Source of the DNA: Oscillospiraceae bacterium | GTDB taxonomy: Bacteria > Bacillota > Clostridia > Oscillospirales > Acutalibacteraceae | NCBI GenBank assembly: GCA_015065965.1 | Contig: SVPH01000010.1 | Location: 1 to 64,000, forward strand | Reading direction: 5' to 3' | DNA: 64,000 nucleotides | Shown: positions 52,099-61,040 of the stretch, one piece after another | How positions within the stretch are numbered: position 1 is the first letter of the stretch | Layout of the letters: each line of letters starts with the position of its first letter | The notes under the pieces: generated by a model | Databases searched by the model: none | The model's input: the letters and a program-made list of their open reading frames with translations, nothing else | Told to the model about the DNA's origin: nothing | Program-made: the position numbers and the translations under genes

Positions 52099-53304
52099 AT
52101 GAAAAAGATAATTTCTGTTCTGTTGGTTGCGGTGACAGTTTTCGCTGCAGGAGCGGCTTATACAAAAACGCAGGAAAGTGAAATACCTTTAGCATATGAA
52201 AGTAACTCTGTTGAAACAATTGAAAATATGGAAATGCAGATGAGCAACGCTGTTGAGAAAGCCTATGACGCAAATAATTCAGGTGCAGATTTTGCTGATG
52301 CATTCGGATATGTTATCGTGAATGTAACATCTGACGGAAGTGAAGATGTTGCTGATGAAATACAGAATATTATTGACAGCAACCCTAACAGAACGATTTA
52401 TTTTCCTGACGGTGTTTATCTTATAAGTAAGCCGATTTGTACTCCGGCAAATCCGAGAAAAAGCGTTGATTTACAACTTTCAAATTATGCGGTTATCAAG
52501 GCGGCAGACAGTTGGTCTGATGATGAAGCAATGATTCGCCTCGGCGGAAAGGATGCCGCAAACGATACTCATACAGCAGGCAGTAATTATTCCCTCAACG
52601 GCGGTGTGATTGACGGCAGCGGTAAGGCAGATGCCGTCAGCATTGACAGCGGAAGAGAAACCCGTATCAGCAATCTTTCAATCAAAAATGCTGTTTTGGG
52701 CATTCATATCAAATACGGTGCAAACAGCGGTTCATCAGATGCGGATATAAGTGATGTTAATATCATCGGCACAGGCGGTACCGATTCCACGGGTATATTC
52801 ATTGAGGGCTTTGACAATACTCTCACAAACATTCGTATAGGCAATGTTTTTATTGGTGTTCATCTTAAATCAAGTGCAAATTCCATGAGAAACATTCATC
52901 CTCTTTACTATTCAGATTATACCGATTTTGAAAACAGTTGCGGCTTCTATGATGAGAGCGGAAATAATATTTATGATTTTTGTTACAGTGACCAATTCTG
53001 CAACGGCTTCCGTATGAAAGGGAATATATCAAATATTTATCATAATTGCTTCTGTTTCTGGTATTCAAATGCAGGCGGAAAAGAGGTTGCTTTTAAGGTG
53101 GACGGATTATTTGAATCAGTTGTTACCAATTTCCGTGCCGGCTTCAGGAGTGATACCGAAAACGCTGTGCTTGAAGCGGATAAATTCGGCGGTAACGGAG
53201 TATTTGACAATCTTCTTGTAAACGGCAAAATAGTTGCTGATAAATCATACAAGTTCTATAAGGAAGGCACTCTCTGGTGGTTCATCAACTGCATAATTAA
53301 ATAA
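52099..53304 (+). CDS. secreted right-handed beta-helix protein (pectate-lyase-like fold)
   Basis: A 401-residue secreted protein with a signal peptide (Lys-rich start, hydrophobic core to about 20, then AAYTK). The region from about residue 72 on has the repeating short beta-strand turns of a parallel beta-helix: VNVTSDGSEDVADEIQNIIDSN is the start typical of Pectate_lyase_3-type enzymes and tailspikes, and FPDGVYLISKP follows. Repeated Asn-rich turns and GxIDGSG-type signatures occur. No Asp/Glu catalytic set is identifiable, so the function could be a polysaccharide lyase, hydrolase or binding protein. Association with the GH43-like gene (9-bp gap) suggests plant cell-wall or mucin use. 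Confidence 0.78.
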   Translation: MKKIISVLLVAVTVFAAGAAYTKTQESEIPLAYESNSVETIENMEMQMSNAVEKAYDANNSGADFADAFGYVIVNVTSDGSEDVADEIQNIIDSNPNRTIYFPDGVYLISKPICTPANPRKSVDLQLSNYAVIKAADSWSDDEAMIRLGGKDAANDTHTAGSNYSLNGGVIDGSGKADAVSIDSGRETRISNLSIKNAVLGIHIKYGANSGSSDADISDVNIIGTGGTDSTGIFIEGFDNTLTNIRIGNVFIGVHLKSSANSMRNIHPLYYSDYTDFENSCGFYDESGNNIYDFCYSDQFCNGFRMKGNISNIYHNCFCFWYSNAGGKEVAFKVDGLFESVVTNFRAGFRSDTENAVLEADKFGGNGVFDNLLVNGKIVADKSYKFYKEGTLWWFINCIIK

Positions 53305-53312
53305 TAACATCG

Positions 53313-53346
53313 TGCCTCGGAATAAATGTCCGAGGCATTTTTTGTT
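53313..53346 (+). terminator. terminator after the beta-helix gene
   Basis: An 8-bp stem (53313-53320 with 53330-53337, 9-nt loop) is followed by TTTTTTTGTTT. Confidence 0.9.
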
Positions 53347-53353
53347 TATCCTA

Positions 53354-53382
53354 TTGACAAAATACCGAACATTTGCTATAAT
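53354..53382 (+). promoter_or_regulatory. perfect consensus promoter for sdpR-sdpI
   Basis: Perfect TTGACA (53354-53359) and TATAAT (53377-53382) are 17 bp apart, with TG one base before the -10 as in an extended promoter. Confidence 0.93.
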
Positions 53383-53383
53383 T

Positions 53384-53405
53384 CATTTAACAATTAGGTT
53401 AAATG
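53384..53405 (+). promoter_or_regulatory. SdpR operator candidate
   Basis: CATTTAAC (53384-53391) and GTTAAATG (53398-53405) form a perfect 8-bp inverted repeat with 6 bp between, directly after the -10 and over the likely transcription start. SdpR-type repressors in Bacillus bind near their own promoter, so autorepression is inferred. Confidence 0.65.
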
Positions 53406-53435
53406 TTAAATAAATGCAGCAAGGATGTGATAGAT

Positions 53436-53711
53436 TTGGGCATAAATAATACTCTTAAGGCTCTTGCAGACCCAATCCGAAGGGATATACTGAACTATCT
53501 CAAAGAAGGGCGTATGTCTGCGGGAGAGATTGTTGAAAAATTCCCCGTTACGGGTGCATCAATATCGCGTCATCTTTCTGTGCTTAAGGATGCAGATTTG
53601 ATTCGTGACACAAGGGAAGGCAAATTCATTTTCTATGAACTGAATGCTTCTGTTCTTGAAGAAATTATGCTTTGGATAACCGATTTGAAAGGAGAAAGTT
53701 ACAATGATTAA
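53436..53711 (+). CDS. sdpR: SdpR-like ArsR-family repressor
   Basis: A 91-residue winged-helix repressor. Residues about 4-75 are ArsR-type, starting NNTLKALADPIRRDILNYLKEG, then AGEIVEKFPVTGASISRHLSVLKDADL as helix-turn-helix. It resembles SdpR of Bacillus, which represses sdpRI until SdpI binds toxin and sequesters it. I chose TTG 53436 because the promoter would start transcription near 53389, leaving ATG 53403 almost leaderless and inside the operator, while AAGGATGTG precedes the TTG. A GTG at 53427 is also possible. It overlaps sdpI by 8 bp. No metal-binding Cys are seen. Confidence 0.87.
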   Translation: MGINNTLKALADPIRRDILNYLKEGRMSAGEIVEKFPVTGASISRHLSVLKDADLIRDTREGKFIFYELNASVLEEIMLWITDLKGESYND

Positions 53712-54789
53712 AAATAATAAAGTTTCACTTGTTTTATCATCAGTTGCAATATTGTTGCCTGTTTTTGCAGGAATAATTCTTTGGGATATGTTGCCCGATT
53801 CAATGGCGGTTCATTGGAATGCGGCCGGCGAATCCGATGGCTTCGGCACAAAAGCCTTTTCGGTTTTTGGTTTGCCAATCATAATGCTTGTGTTGCAATG
53901 GGTTTGTATATTTTTTACTGAAAAAGACCCGAAAAACAAAAATCAAAGCCCTAAAATGCAAAAACTGGTTTTGTGGATTTGCCCTGCTCTTACATGGGTT
54001 GCAAGCGGTGCAGTTTATTTTTTCGCTCTCGGCAAAGAATTTAATCCTATATCACTTCCACCCTTTATATTAGGTGTAATGTTTGTTGTTCTCGGCAATT
54101 ATCTGCCAAAGTGCAAGCAAAATTTTACAATGGGTATTAAAGTAAAGTGGGCGCTTGAAAATGAGGTTAACTGGAATAAAACACACCGATTTGGCGGTAT
54201 ACTTTGGTTTGTTGGCGGTTTAATTATAATTGCAAGCGGTTTTTTGCCTGATAAATTTATGTTTGGAATAATGACTGCCGTTCTGCTTATTTGCGTAGTC
54301 GTTCCGGTTGTTTATTCATATTGTGTTTACCGTAAAATGAAGAAAAACGGAGAGTTAACTGACGAAACGGTTAAACCTTTCGGAGGATACAGTAAACCTG
54401 CATTTATATCTGCGGTTATTTTGATTATCGCTCTTATCTTGGCACTTGTAGTTTTGCCGTTGACCGGAAATGTTGAGGTTGTGTGCGGTGAAAAGTCGTT
54501 TGAGATTAGTTCGGAATATTGGAGCGACATTGCTGTACAGTATACGGAAATTGATGAAATCACATTGCGTGATGATGTTGAAAGCGGCAGAAGAACAAAC
54601 GGATTTGGTACGCCAAGACTGCTTCTCGGAACTTTTGAAAACGAAGAATTCGGCACATATACACGATACACATACGCAAAATGTAAAACATTTATCGTAA
54701 TTAAAGACGGTGAAAATGTTTTGGTAATCAATTCTGCTGATGAAGACAGCACAAAAGCACTTTATGAAGAAATACTTTCTCATAAATGA
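53704..54789 (+). CDS. sdpI: SdpI-family membrane protein with C-terminal PH-like domain
   Basis: A 361-residue membrane protein with SdpI/DUF1648 features: about seven to eight helices in residues 1-245, including MLPDSMAVHWNAAGESDGFG near the start (DUF1648 core) and the SdpI-type region GNYLPKCKQNFTMGIKVKWALENEVNWNKTHRFGG (core NYLPKCKQNF). The remainder (about 250-361) is a beta-rich, PH-like module facing the cytoplasm or outside. In Bacillus SdpI gives immunity to the peptide toxin SdpC and sequesters SdpR. No SdpABC-like genes are nearby, so this may be an orphan immunity or envelope-stress system. It overlaps sdpR by 8 bp. Confidence 0.88.
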   Translation: MIKNNKVSLVLSSVAILLPVFAGIILWDMLPDSMAVHWNAAGESDGFGTKAFSVFGLPIIMLVLQWVCIFFTEKDPKNKNQSPKMQKLVLWICPALTWVASGAVYFFALGKEFNPISLPPFILGVMFVVLGNYLPKCKQNFTMGIKVKWALENEVNWNKTHRFGGILWFVGGLIIIASGFLPDKFMFGIMTAVLLICVVVPVVYSYCVYRKMKKNGELTDETVKPFGGYSKPAFISAVILIIALILALVVLPLTGNVEVVCGEKSFEISSEYWSDIAVQYTEIDEITLRDDVESGRRTNGFGTPRLLLGTFENEEFGTYTRYTYAKCKTFIVIKDGENVLVINSADEDSTKALYEEILSHK

Positions 54790-54793
54790 TAAA

Positions 54794-54836
54794 AACAACA
54801 CGGGATATTCAAAGTATTCCGTGTTGTTTTTTTTAT
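54794..54836 (+). terminator. terminator after sdpI
   Basis: A 14-bp stem with one wobble pair (54794-54807 with 54815-54828, 7-nt loop) is followed by a run of T residues. Confidence 0.92.
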
Positions 54837-54843
54837 TATTTTA

Positions 54844-54852
54844 TGATATAAT
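54844..54852 (+). promoter_or_regulatory. extended -10 promoter for the MFS transporter
   Basis: TGATATAAT at 54844-54852 is an extended -10. The -35 region overlaps the T run of the preceding terminator and is weak. Confidence 0.5.
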
Positions 54853-54883
54853 TTTCAAATAAAAATAATGGAGTATGATGTGT

Positions 54884-56332
54884 ATGGTCAATGCTGCTGA
54901 AAAACTTAAAAAGCAACAAATAAAAAGAGAAAAAGAGATAGCAAAATGGGAAAAGGAAAAAGCAAGACCAAAGAGAAATTTTTATTTTATCTACCTTGTT
55001 TTTATCATTGCTCTTATTTACGCAACGGATGAAATTGCCTCACAAATAGGCACTCTGATGAAAACTGAGATTGCAAATGACCTTTTCTCAAAATACGGTG
55101 AAAGTTCCGTGGGTCTGCTTGACATTCTTTCAATTCTTGTTGTGCCTTTTCAGGCTCTGGGCTTGTTTTACAGACCGCTTGCTGACCGCTGGGGACGTAA
55201 AAAGTTTCTCATTATCAATACTTTCGGTATGAGTTTTGCAATGCTCGTGATATTCCTTTCAAACAATTTAATTCTATATTTTGTCGGTGCGTGTATGGTT
55301 CAGTTTTTTATACCGCACGATATGCATGTTGTCTATATAATGGAATCTTCTCCGTCAAAGCACAGGGCAAGGGTTTATTCATCAATCAAGTTTTTTGCCA
55401 ACATGTCGGTTATGCTTGTACCGCTTCTCAGAAGAATGCTTATGCATGAAGCCGATCAGTGGCGTATGGTTTATTTTATCCCTGCAATAGTTGGCGTAAT
55501 AACCTGTTTTATTGCTCTGATAACTGCCCGTGAAACCGATACATTCATTGATTCCCGCCTTCGATATCTGCGTATGAGCGATAAAGAAAGAGAAGCAGAA
55601 AGAGCACAGAAGAGTTCCGAAAATGCTCAGGGCGGATTGCTCCATGCGCTGAGATTTGCAATGAAGCATAAACAACTTCGTTGGCTTTACATAACATCTG
55701 CACTTGCAAATGTCGGTTTTATCGGCACAATCAACTATCAGGTTATTATGTCATACGGTTATGCAGAAAATTATGTTTCAAACGGTCTGTTTTCATCTCT
55801 TGGTGAAGAAGTAATGAATTTTGTCAGCACCGGTCCTGTTACCACGGCACTGTTTATGTTTCCGGTAGGATGTGCCGTCGCTCAGGTAATAATGGGATTT
55901 ATTTCGGATTCCAAGGGCAGAAAAACAGCAGCCATTACGACGGCGGTCAATTGTCTTATTGCATTTATAGGCTTTTCGCTTGGCTCAAAAATGGCATGGA
56001 ACGAGTATTTTGTCGGATTTTTATGCGGTGCATTTGTAGGCAGTTTTTATTCAACAAATGATGTTCTTATTATGATGATAGGCGAGTCTGCGCCCACAAA
56101 TCTGCGTTCTTCAACAATGTCTGCACAGTTTATAGTAACTGCAGCCGGCGTCGCGGTGTCATATATAGTCAGCCTTCCGCTGATAACTTTCCTTGGTAAC
56201 AGTGTTACCGGTACGGTATCTTTCGCACTTCTTGTGCCCGGATTTATTGCGGCTTTCTTTGCTTTGGTTAAGAAAACACATGATACAAAGGGTATAGATA
56301 TGGAAACAGTTACAGGTTGTGAATGGGATTAA
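54884..56332 (+). CDS. major facilitator superfamily transporter
   Basis: A 482-residue MFS transporter with twelve helices. The first about 35 residues are a highly charged Lys/Glu helix (EKLKKQQIKREKEIAK), unusual for the family, then membrane segments follow. The sugar-transporter-like loop between TM2 and TM3 reads RPLADRWGRKKFL, and its second copy in the C half is SDSKGRKTA. The substrate is unknown; drugs, sugars or organic acids are all open. The start is uncertain: ATG occurs at 54875, 54878 and 54884, and GGAG at 54870-54873 best fits 54884. It stands alone between its own promoter and a terminator. Confidence 0.85.
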   Translation: MVNAAEKLKKQQIKREKEIAKWEKEKARPKRNFYFIYLVFIIALIYATDEIASQIGTLMKTEIANDLFSKYGESSVGLLDILSILVVPFQALGLFYRPLADRWGRKKFLIINTFGMSFAMLVIFLSNNLILYFVGACMVQFFIPHDMHVVYIMESSPSKHRARVYSSIKFFANMSVMLVPLLRRMLMHEADQWRMVYFIPAIVGVITCFIALITARETDTFIDSRLRYLRMSDKEREAERAQKSSENAQGGLLHALRFAMKHKQLRWLYITSALANVGFIGTINYQVIMSYGYAENYVSNGLFSSLGEEVMNFVSTGPVTTALFMFPVGCAVAQVIMGFISDSKGRKTAAITTAVNCLIAFIGFSLGSKMAWNEYFVGFLCGAFVGSFYSTNDVLIMMIGESAPTNLRSSTMSAQFIVTAAGVAVSYIVSLPLITFLGNSVTGTVSFALLVPGFIAAFFALVKKTHDTKGIDMETVTGCEWD

Positions 56333-56333
56333 T

Positions 56334-56369
56334 AAAACTCGGTATGCACAAAAGCATACCGAGTTTTTT
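56334..56369. terminator. bidirectional terminator between the MFS and Gfo/Idh/MocA genes
   Basis: A perfect 14-bp stem (56334-56347 with 56354-56367, 6-nt loop) is flanked by A and T runs, serving both convergent genes. Confidence 0.92.
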
Positions 56370-56370
56370 G

Positions 56371-57315
56371 TCAAAGACTATTTAGAATGTTAAGAACGCA
56401 ACTGAGTTCATCGGGCTTGATTATTTCAACAGGTTTATTGTTTCTTACGCAATCTGCAAAATAGTTGATTTCATTTGCGTATGCATTACTTTTCGGGAGG
56501 TTGATGTTGCCTGTGTCACCTTCCGCCTGCTGTGAAAGGTCAATTTTTTCATCGTCTTTGAGATAAATTATCATTTTTTCATTTTTGTTTGTAATAACTG
56601 CGTTTTCAAACTGAAAACGGAACTCTGCAGTAAAAGGGAAAGTTGATGAATACCACGAAGCCTCGGAGTGTATTGAAAACTCACCGAAATCATAGTCAAT
56701 GCTTATAAAATCCTGTTCAGGACGCTTTGAGCGGAACTGATGTGTAACTTCAGGTTTGCCGAAAGCGTAAACCATAAAGTCAAGGTCATGGATGTGTAAA
56801 TCAAAGGGAGTAAGTCCACTGCGTTTTTCATCTACCATCCAGTCATCCCAAGTCCATTTGGGACAAGAGCCGAGTCTTATCATTGAGCCTGAAAGGAGTT
56901 TACCGTATTTTTTTGAGTCATAAATTTCTTTGAGAACTTCATATTCAGGCCAGAAGCGCAGAACCTGAGCAACCATGAATTTAACATTGTTCTTTTCTGC
57001 CGCAGAATAAACGCGTTCAACATCGCTTTCGTTGAGTGAAATTGGTTTTTCGGTAATAACATTTATTCCTTTATTCATTGCTTTTATTGCAAAGTCTGCG
57101 TGGAGATATGTCGGGAGGCAGATATCAAGTATATCAAGTTCTTCTTTTTCAAGCATTTCATCAAAATCAGTGTAACAGCGTTTGGTGCCGTATTTTTCCA
57201 TTCGTTCAGGTCTTATATCACAAAGAGCAACAAGTTCCGCATCATTCATTTCTTCCCATGCGGGGATATGTGCTCCGCTTATTCCGCCGACGCCGACTAG
57301 TCCGATTTTTAACAT
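56371..57315 (-). CDS. Gfo/Idh/MocA-family oxidoreductase
   Basis: A 314-residue NAD(P)-dependent sugar or cyclitol oxidoreductase. The Rossmann loop is GLVGVGGISGAHIPAW (about 5-20), and the family motif EKPISLN near 92-98 contains the catalytic Lys. A second Lys/Asp/His set appears in DLHIHDLDFM near 175-184. The substrate may be inositol, glucose or a sugar-like acid. I chose ATG 57315 since AGGAGGA lies upstream; the longer frame to 57357 lacks a site. It follows a GDPD-family gene 99 bp upstream on the same strand and may be in the same transcript. Confidence 0.88.
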   Translation of the reverse strand: MLKIGLVGVGGISGAHIPAWEEMNDAELVALCDIRPERMEKYGTKRCYTDFDEMLEKEELDILDICLPTYLHADFAIKAMNKGINVITEKPISLNESDVERVYSAAEKNNVKFMVAQVLRFWPEYEVLKEIYDSKKYGKLLSGSMIRLGSCPKWTWDDWMVDEKRSGLTPFDLHIHDLDFMVYAFGKPEVTHQFRSKRPEQDFISIDYDFGEFSIHSEASWYSSTFPFTAEFRFQFENAVITNKNEKMIIYLKDDEKIDLSQQAEGDTGNINLPKSNAYANEINYFADCVRNNKPVEIIKPDELSCVLNILNSL

Positions 57316-57414
57316 AAAGAAATCCTCCTGATTTTTGTTGTCGTTTAAGTTTATCATATAACTTTATAAAATTCAACATGTTGTGTCTGGTTGAAAACGG
57401 ATGCTGAATACTGT

Positions 57415-58047
57415 TTAAAAGAGGTCTTTGAAAATTTCGGGATTTTTGGTTGTTATGTTATCTGCACCCATTCTTATGTATTTTTCTGCCGTTTCTTTAT
57501 CGTTAATTGTCCATACGGAAACAGGTATGTTCCTTGTGCGGAATATTTCTGTCATCAATGGCGTTACATTTTCATAATTGATATTAAGACCGATTGCGCC
57601 GAGTTTAATCACTTTATCTGCAAGTGCATTTAATGATTCTGCATCATTTCTTTTATTTTCTTCAACGGAATCATTTAAATAATACGGAACGGATGAGTTT
57701 GCTTTTACTTTGTCAACCCAGTCTGTGAATACGCCTGTGTAGAATGCACGGTCGGTCAGTCCGTATTTTTTCAGCAGATTATCAATCTCGGGCAGATTTG
57801 AGGTCGATTTGATATCAAGGTTTATTTTTGCGTTGCAGTTGTGTTCGGAAACAAGTTCAAAAACTTTCTCAAGAAGCACACCCTCGTTTTCTGACGGATT
57901 TCCGTCATGTATTATTACGGGAGTTCCGCTTGGACGGAAAGTAACATCAATCTCAAAAGTTTCGCAATTTTCTTCAAGAACTTTTTTAACGTTTTCAATC
58001 GTGTTGTCAGGTGTGTTAAATGCACCTGAATGGGCTGTTACTGTCAT
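57415..58047 (-). CDS. glycerophosphodiester phosphodiesterase-family protein, altered HRG motif
   Basis: A 210-residue member of the GDPD family, whose enzymes hydrolyse glycerophosphodiesters to glycerol 3-phosphate and alcohols. The TIM-barrel signatures are partly present: FEIDVTF carries the ExD metal ligands, and IIHDG the His-Asp. However the usual HRG-x-PEN opening reads AHSGAFNTPDNT, so the conserved Arg is Ser and the Glu of PEN is Asp. Catalysis may be weak or changed. I chose ATG 58047 since GAGG lies 6 bp upstream; a TTG 12 bp earlier is less likely. It is 19 bp after the AraC regulator gene. Confidence 0.83.
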   Translation of the reverse strand: MTVTAHSGAFNTPDNTIENVKKVLEENCETFEIDVTFRPSGTPVIIHDGNPSENEGVLLEKVFELVSEHNCNAKINLDIKSTSNLPEIDNLLKKYGLTDRAFYTGVFTDWVDKVKANSSVPYYLNDSVEENKRNDAESLNALADKVIKLGAIGLNINYENVTPLMTEIFRTRNIPVSVWTINDKETAEKYIRMGADNITTKNPEIFKDLF

Positions 58048-58066
58048 TTTAATCCTCAATTCTTTT

Positions 58067-59290
58067 TTAAGTTTCGTTTCTGTATTCTTTTGGAGTTTTA
58101 CCTATTATTTTTTTAAATGTTTTGGCAAAGTAGTTAACATCGTAAATTCCGCTGTGCTGAGCAACTGCCTGAATCTGTAGATTTGTTGTCTTTAACAGAT
58201 AGGCTGCATGTTTGATTCTTTTGTTTGAAACGTACTCCGTTAATGTTTGTCCGGTTTCCTTTTTAAAAAGAGCCGAAAGATAACTCGGGTTAACGTTAAG
58301 CAACTGAGCAAACCGTTTCAAACTGAGGTCTGCCGTCAAATCCGAATCAATAACCGTAACGGCTTTCTGAACAAAAGGGGAGTAGTTTTTCATGGAATGA
58401 GTTTTAACGAGAGAGCAGTATGATTTAACCATTTCACGCATTAATTCACTTGCATCGCCGACGGAAGCCGCAAGTTCAATTTTTTTGGCAAAATCACTTG
58501 AAATACTGTCAATATAAATCGGATGAACCGAGCCGTATTCAGCGGCTTTGCGCAGCAGGGTGTTGCTGATTATAAGATAGTTTTTCATGTTGCGCAGCGG
58601 ATCATCGGTTCTTTTTTCAAATACAAGGTTTGATGCGTTGCTGAAAAGCGGTTCGACAAGATGGCTTTTTCCCTGAGAAACTGCCTGCATCATGCGGTTT
58701 TCTGCTGCATAGCGTTCTTCAAGGCTGCGTATTGCAAGCATCGGGTCATCGGTTTTTGATTTTAACAAACTGACCTTTTCTGCGGCAAATTTTTCGCTTA
58801 TGCTGTTTGTCAGGGTCTCAACGGAAAAATTTTTTGAGCCCTTCCATATTATTTCAGCAAAACTGTTGCAGAGTGCAGTCAGACATCTATCGTCGCTGAC
58901 AACTGTTAAATTACCGAAGTATTTGATGATTTGTGATGAAACGGAAGGCGGCAAAGAATATTTTTCAGCCGACTCAATAAGATGCTGATAAGTAATTTCG
59001 GATTTAACATACGGTCCTGCTATGAATGCACTTTTTTCTTCGGTGTCAGGCAGAATCATGAAGATATAGCAGCAACTGAAAATATCGGTTATTTTATAGA
59101 TAGTATTTTCTTTGAGTTTTTCCCAAGGTCTGTAAAATAGTTGGTTGTAGTTTTCATTCATAAGAAGAAAATTTCTTAGCCCACGGTCAATCTCATCTTG
59201 TTGACTGTTGCTTTCCGTAACAATATATGAGTTGATATGCATCTCTTTTAATGTAAGCCTTAAAAAATTCAGTTCTGAAATATAAAACAT
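58067..59290 (-). CDS. AraC-family transcriptional regulator
   Basis: A 407-residue regulator with the AraC/XylS double helix-turn-helix at the C terminus: NPSYLSALFKKETGQ then TLTEYVSNKRIKHAAYLLKTT and YDVNYFAKTFKKIIGKTPKEYR. The N-terminal about 300 residues would bind a ligand or act as a sensor, with no clear cupin or PAS motif. It is divergent from the transporter and beta-galactosidase operon, so it likely controls it, activating on a sugar. I chose ATG 59290, preceded by ACGGGGC; other in-frame starts at 59308 and 59332 are possible. Confidence 0.87.
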   Translation of the reverse strand: MFYISELNFLRLTLKEMHINSYIVTESNSQQDEIDRGLRNFLLMNENYNQLFYRPWEKLKENTIYKITDIFSCCYIFMILPDTEEKSAFIAGPYVKSEITYQHLIESAEKYSLPPSVSSQIIKYFGNLTVVSDDRCLTALCNSFAEIIWKGSKNFSVETLTNSISEKFAAEKVSLLKSKTDDPMLAIRSLEERYAAENRMMQAVSQGKSHLVEPLFSNASNLVFEKRTDDPLRNMKNYLIISNTLLRKAAEYGSVHPIYIDSISSDFAKKIELAASVGDASELMREMVKSYCSLVKTHSMKNYSPFVQKAVTVIDSDLTADLSLKRFAQLLNVNPSYLSALFKKETGQTLTEYVSNKRIKHAAYLLKTTNLQIQAVAQHSGIYDVNYFAKTFKKIIGKTPKEYRNET

Positions 59291-59497
59291 AAAAGTGCCC
59301 CGTTTCATAATGTTAATAATATTATTGTACAATTTTTGGAGATTTTCAATACTTAAACAAAAAAAATACTATAAATAGCAAAAAAATTTATAACAAAATA
59401 AACGAATATCATTTACAATAAGGTTGGATATGTTCGTCATTTTAAACAAAGTATATCCACCCATTTATTTGATTTTATGAAAGATGAGGAGAAAACT

Positions 59498-61030
59498 ATG
59501 AAAAAACAAGTGGAACTTGATGCAAACGGTTACCGCAAGTTTGGCATGATTGACAAAATTGCATATGCCGCAGGTGACTTTGGATGCAATATGAGTTTTG
59601 CTCTTAAAGGCACTGTTCAGACTTTCTGGCTGGTTTATATGATGATGGAAACCGGTCTTTTATCAGTATTGTTGTTGCTTGTTCAGATTTGGGATGCAGT
59701 TAATGATCCTCTTATCGGCAGTATGATTGATAATGATAAAAGAAAATACAAAATGGGAAAATTCAAAATGTACATCTTTGTCGGTGCTTGCGGATTGCTT
59801 GTTGCAGGCGCGGCAGTGTTCCTTCCTTTCCCAAATGCGAGCGTTGTTGTTAAATCAGTGCTTTTTGTTCTCGGTTATATAATCTGGGATGCTTGTTATA
59901 CCGTTGCTAATGTTCCTTACGGTTCAATGCTCTCTCTTATTACCGAAGACAGCGGTGAGCGTGCTCAACTTTCAACATGGCGCAGCATCGGCTCAATGTT
60001 CGGCAACATTGTTCCCATGATTGTTCTTCCTATGCTTATTTGGCAGAAAGTTACTTATGACGGAACAGGCGATTATCATACAAACCCCATAACCGGCGAA
60101 GCATATAAAATCGGCGACGCTGTTCTTGATCCGCTTACAGGTAAACAATTTGAAACCTTGCTTGGCGAACGTGTTTTCTGGGCAGCACTTATTATGGGCG
60201 TTCTCGGTTTCGTTGCGTTTATGTTTATGATTAAAAAGATTACAATCCGAGTTGATGAAAACACTGTTAAAACAAATGAAAACGGTGGAAAATTCAATAT
60301 TATCAAATCATTCGGTAAATTTATGAAAAACCGCCCTGCTGTTGGTGCCACAATTGCAGCAATGGGTATGTTCCTTGGCATGCAGTCTGCCACAACCGCC
60401 AACACAATAATGTTTGCTACTTATTTTAATAAGGCTTCAATGTCCGGCGTTGTTCAGATGATCGGATTCCTTCCCATGGTTCTTTTCCTTCCGTTTATCA
60501 AAAAACTTGTAAATAAGTTCGGCAAAAAAGAGGCATCAGTTGCCGGTACTCTTGTATCGGTTGTCGGCGGCATCGTTATGATGATTTTCCCCATGGTTGA
60601 AAACAGAGATACTGCACTTATTGTATATCTTGCCGGTCTTGTTGCTTTCGGTATCGGCATGGGCGTATATACATGCGTATCATGGGCTATGATGGCGGAT
60701 GCTATTGATTATAATGAGTGGAAATTCAACACAAGAGAAGAAGGCATTGTTTATTCTCTTCATTCATTTTTCAGAAAACTCGCACAGGGTATCGGACCTT
60801 CAATTGTTCTTTTGATTATGGGTGTTCTCGGATATGATTCAAATCTCGGAACAATCGGACAGAGTTTTGAAACATCCCACAATATGTGCTGGCTTGTTGC
60901 AGGTTTGTATCTCTTCAGTGCCGTTGTTCAGTTTATCGGTGTTGCAGTTGTTTACAATCTTGACAAGAAGACACTTGAAAAGATGAACAGTGAACTCAGT
61001 GAAAGACATGCTGCAAAGGTTACAAAGTAA
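59498..61030 (+). CDS. GPH-family sugar:cation symporter, probable beta-galactoside importer
   Basis: A 510-residue symporter of the glycoside-pentoside-hexuronide family, with twelve membrane helices. The TM2-TM3 signature is QIWDAVNDPLIGSMIDNDKRK (core DAVNDPLIGSMID) and the second half has DAIDYNEWKFNTREEGI, the DYGEWKTG-like motif. It imports a sugar with Na+ or H+. The GH2 beta-galactosidase gene follows on the same strand, so the likely cargo is a galactoside. ATG 59498 is preceded by GAGGAG; an upstream in-frame start exists at 59477. The region 59333-59497 upstream is divergent from the AraC gene and probably holds the control sites. Confidence 0.9.
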   Translation: MKKQVELDANGYRKFGMIDKIAYAAGDFGCNMSFALKGTVQTFWLVYMMMETGLLSVLLLLVQIWDAVNDPLIGSMIDNDKRKYKMGKFKMYIFVGACGLLVAGAAVFLPFPNASVVVKSVLFVLGYIIWDACYTVANVPYGSMLSLITEDSGERAQLSTWRSIGSMFGNIVPMIVLPMLIWQKVTYDGTGDYHTNPITGEAYKIGDAVLDPLTGKQFETLLGERVFWAALIMGVLGFVAFMFMIKKITIRVDENTVKTNENGGKFNIIKSFGKFMKNRPAVGATIAAMGMFLGMQSATTANTIMFATYFNKASMSGVVQMIGFLPMVLFLPFIKKLVNKFGKKEASVAGTLVSVVGGIVMMIFPMVENRDTALIVYLAGLVAFGIGMGVYTCVSWAMMADAIDYNEWKFNTREEGIVYSLHSFFRKLAQGIGPSIVLLIMGVLGYDSNLGTIGQSFETSHNMCWLVAGLYLFSAVVQFIGVAVVYNLDKKTLEKMNSELSERHAAKVTK

Positions 61031-61040
61031 TTTAAACTGC

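Noticed and set aside
53403-53435. ATG 53403 as start of sdpR
   Set aside because: It lies inside the operator and about 14 nt from the expected transcription start, without a ribosome site; TTG 53436 is better supported.
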